15,195 nucleotides of DNA from Muribaculaceae bacterium (GTDB taxonomy: Bacteria; Bacteroidota; Bacteroidia; Bacteroidales; Muribaculaceae), in NCBI GenBank assembly GCA_009775195.1, contig VSPF01000064.1:1-15195 (forward strand), written 5' to 3'. Of the stretch, positions 15,143 through 15,195 are shown piece after piece. Both the position numbers and the translations under genes were made by a program. Each line of letters starts with the position of its first letter. Position 1 is the first letter of the stretch. The notes under the pieces were generated by a model. The model ran no database searches. It was given only the letters and a program-made list of their open reading frames with translations, and had not been told where the DNA came from.

Positions 15143-15195
15143 TAGAGATTAAGTAAATTTAATGTTTATATTATGCGTGCGCGTGTCTCCTATAC
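15143..15195 (-). promoter_or_regulatory. Leader of the TonB receptor gene, possible riboswitch 3' end
   Basis: Read on the minus strand, the last bases of the window are GTATAGGAGACACGCGC, then an A/T-rich stretch up to the ATG. The AGGAGAC core resembles the conserved 3' box of cobalamin riboswitches, which often precede Bacteroidota TonB receptors. Too little is visible to decide, and no promoter element is certain here. Confidence 0.2.

Overview
The window reads as chromosomal DNA of a Bacteroidales bacterium. The genes are G+C-rich with C-ending codons. Two intergenic regions carry the Bacteroidota promoter pattern (a TTTG-like -33 element, about 20 nt, then TAnnTTTG). Shine-Dalgarno sequences are not evident, the one tRNA gene lacks an encoded CCA, and the gene families (Bacteroidota-type uridine phosphorylase, TIGR02757/DUF2400, COG2509 flavoprotein, TonB-dependent receptor) fit this order. 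A Muribaculaceae-like member is my guess from base composition and protein flavour; it is not proven by the sequence.

Layout, left to right. (1) 1-3284: a tight plus-strand run of ligA (5' end cut by the window), a YbgC/4HBT-type thioesterase and dprA, with 2-nt spacing and a 4-nt overlap: a DNA-maintenance operon with a thioesterase inside. (2) 3356-5046: a uridine-phosphorylase-type nucleoside phosphorylase and, 2 nt later, a TIGR02757/DUF2400 protein. (3) 5047-6433: an A+T-rich stretch with one orphan gene for a three-helix membrane protein, compositionally foreign to its surroundings. (4) 6483-6640: promoter, initiator tRNA-fMet gene and a rho-independent terminator. (5) 6669-9624: a MATE-family exporter overlapping by 8 nt a COG2509 FAD-dependent dehydrogenase. 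(6) 9625-11401: an intergenic region with a terminator and a clear promoter, then ndk and a secreted M23/LysM peptidoglycan endopeptidase. (7) 11402-12654: ychF, preceded by a perfect 15-bp inverted repeat that overlaps its -7 element. (8) 12655-12940: a nested cluster of REP-like palindromes between convergent genes, one of which works as a plausible terminator. (9) 12941-15142, minus strand: a TonB-dependent outer-membrane receptor whose leader at the window edge may be the tail of a riboswitch.

Most of the window is ordinary housekeeping content. The parts least explained by known annotation are the A+T-rich orphan gene at 5162-6433, the nested palindrome cluster at 12694-12875 and the inverted repeat at 11476-11518. 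I see no CRISPR array, toxin-antitoxin pair, restriction system, integrase, transposase or phage gene. I did not find a convincing new multi-gene system.
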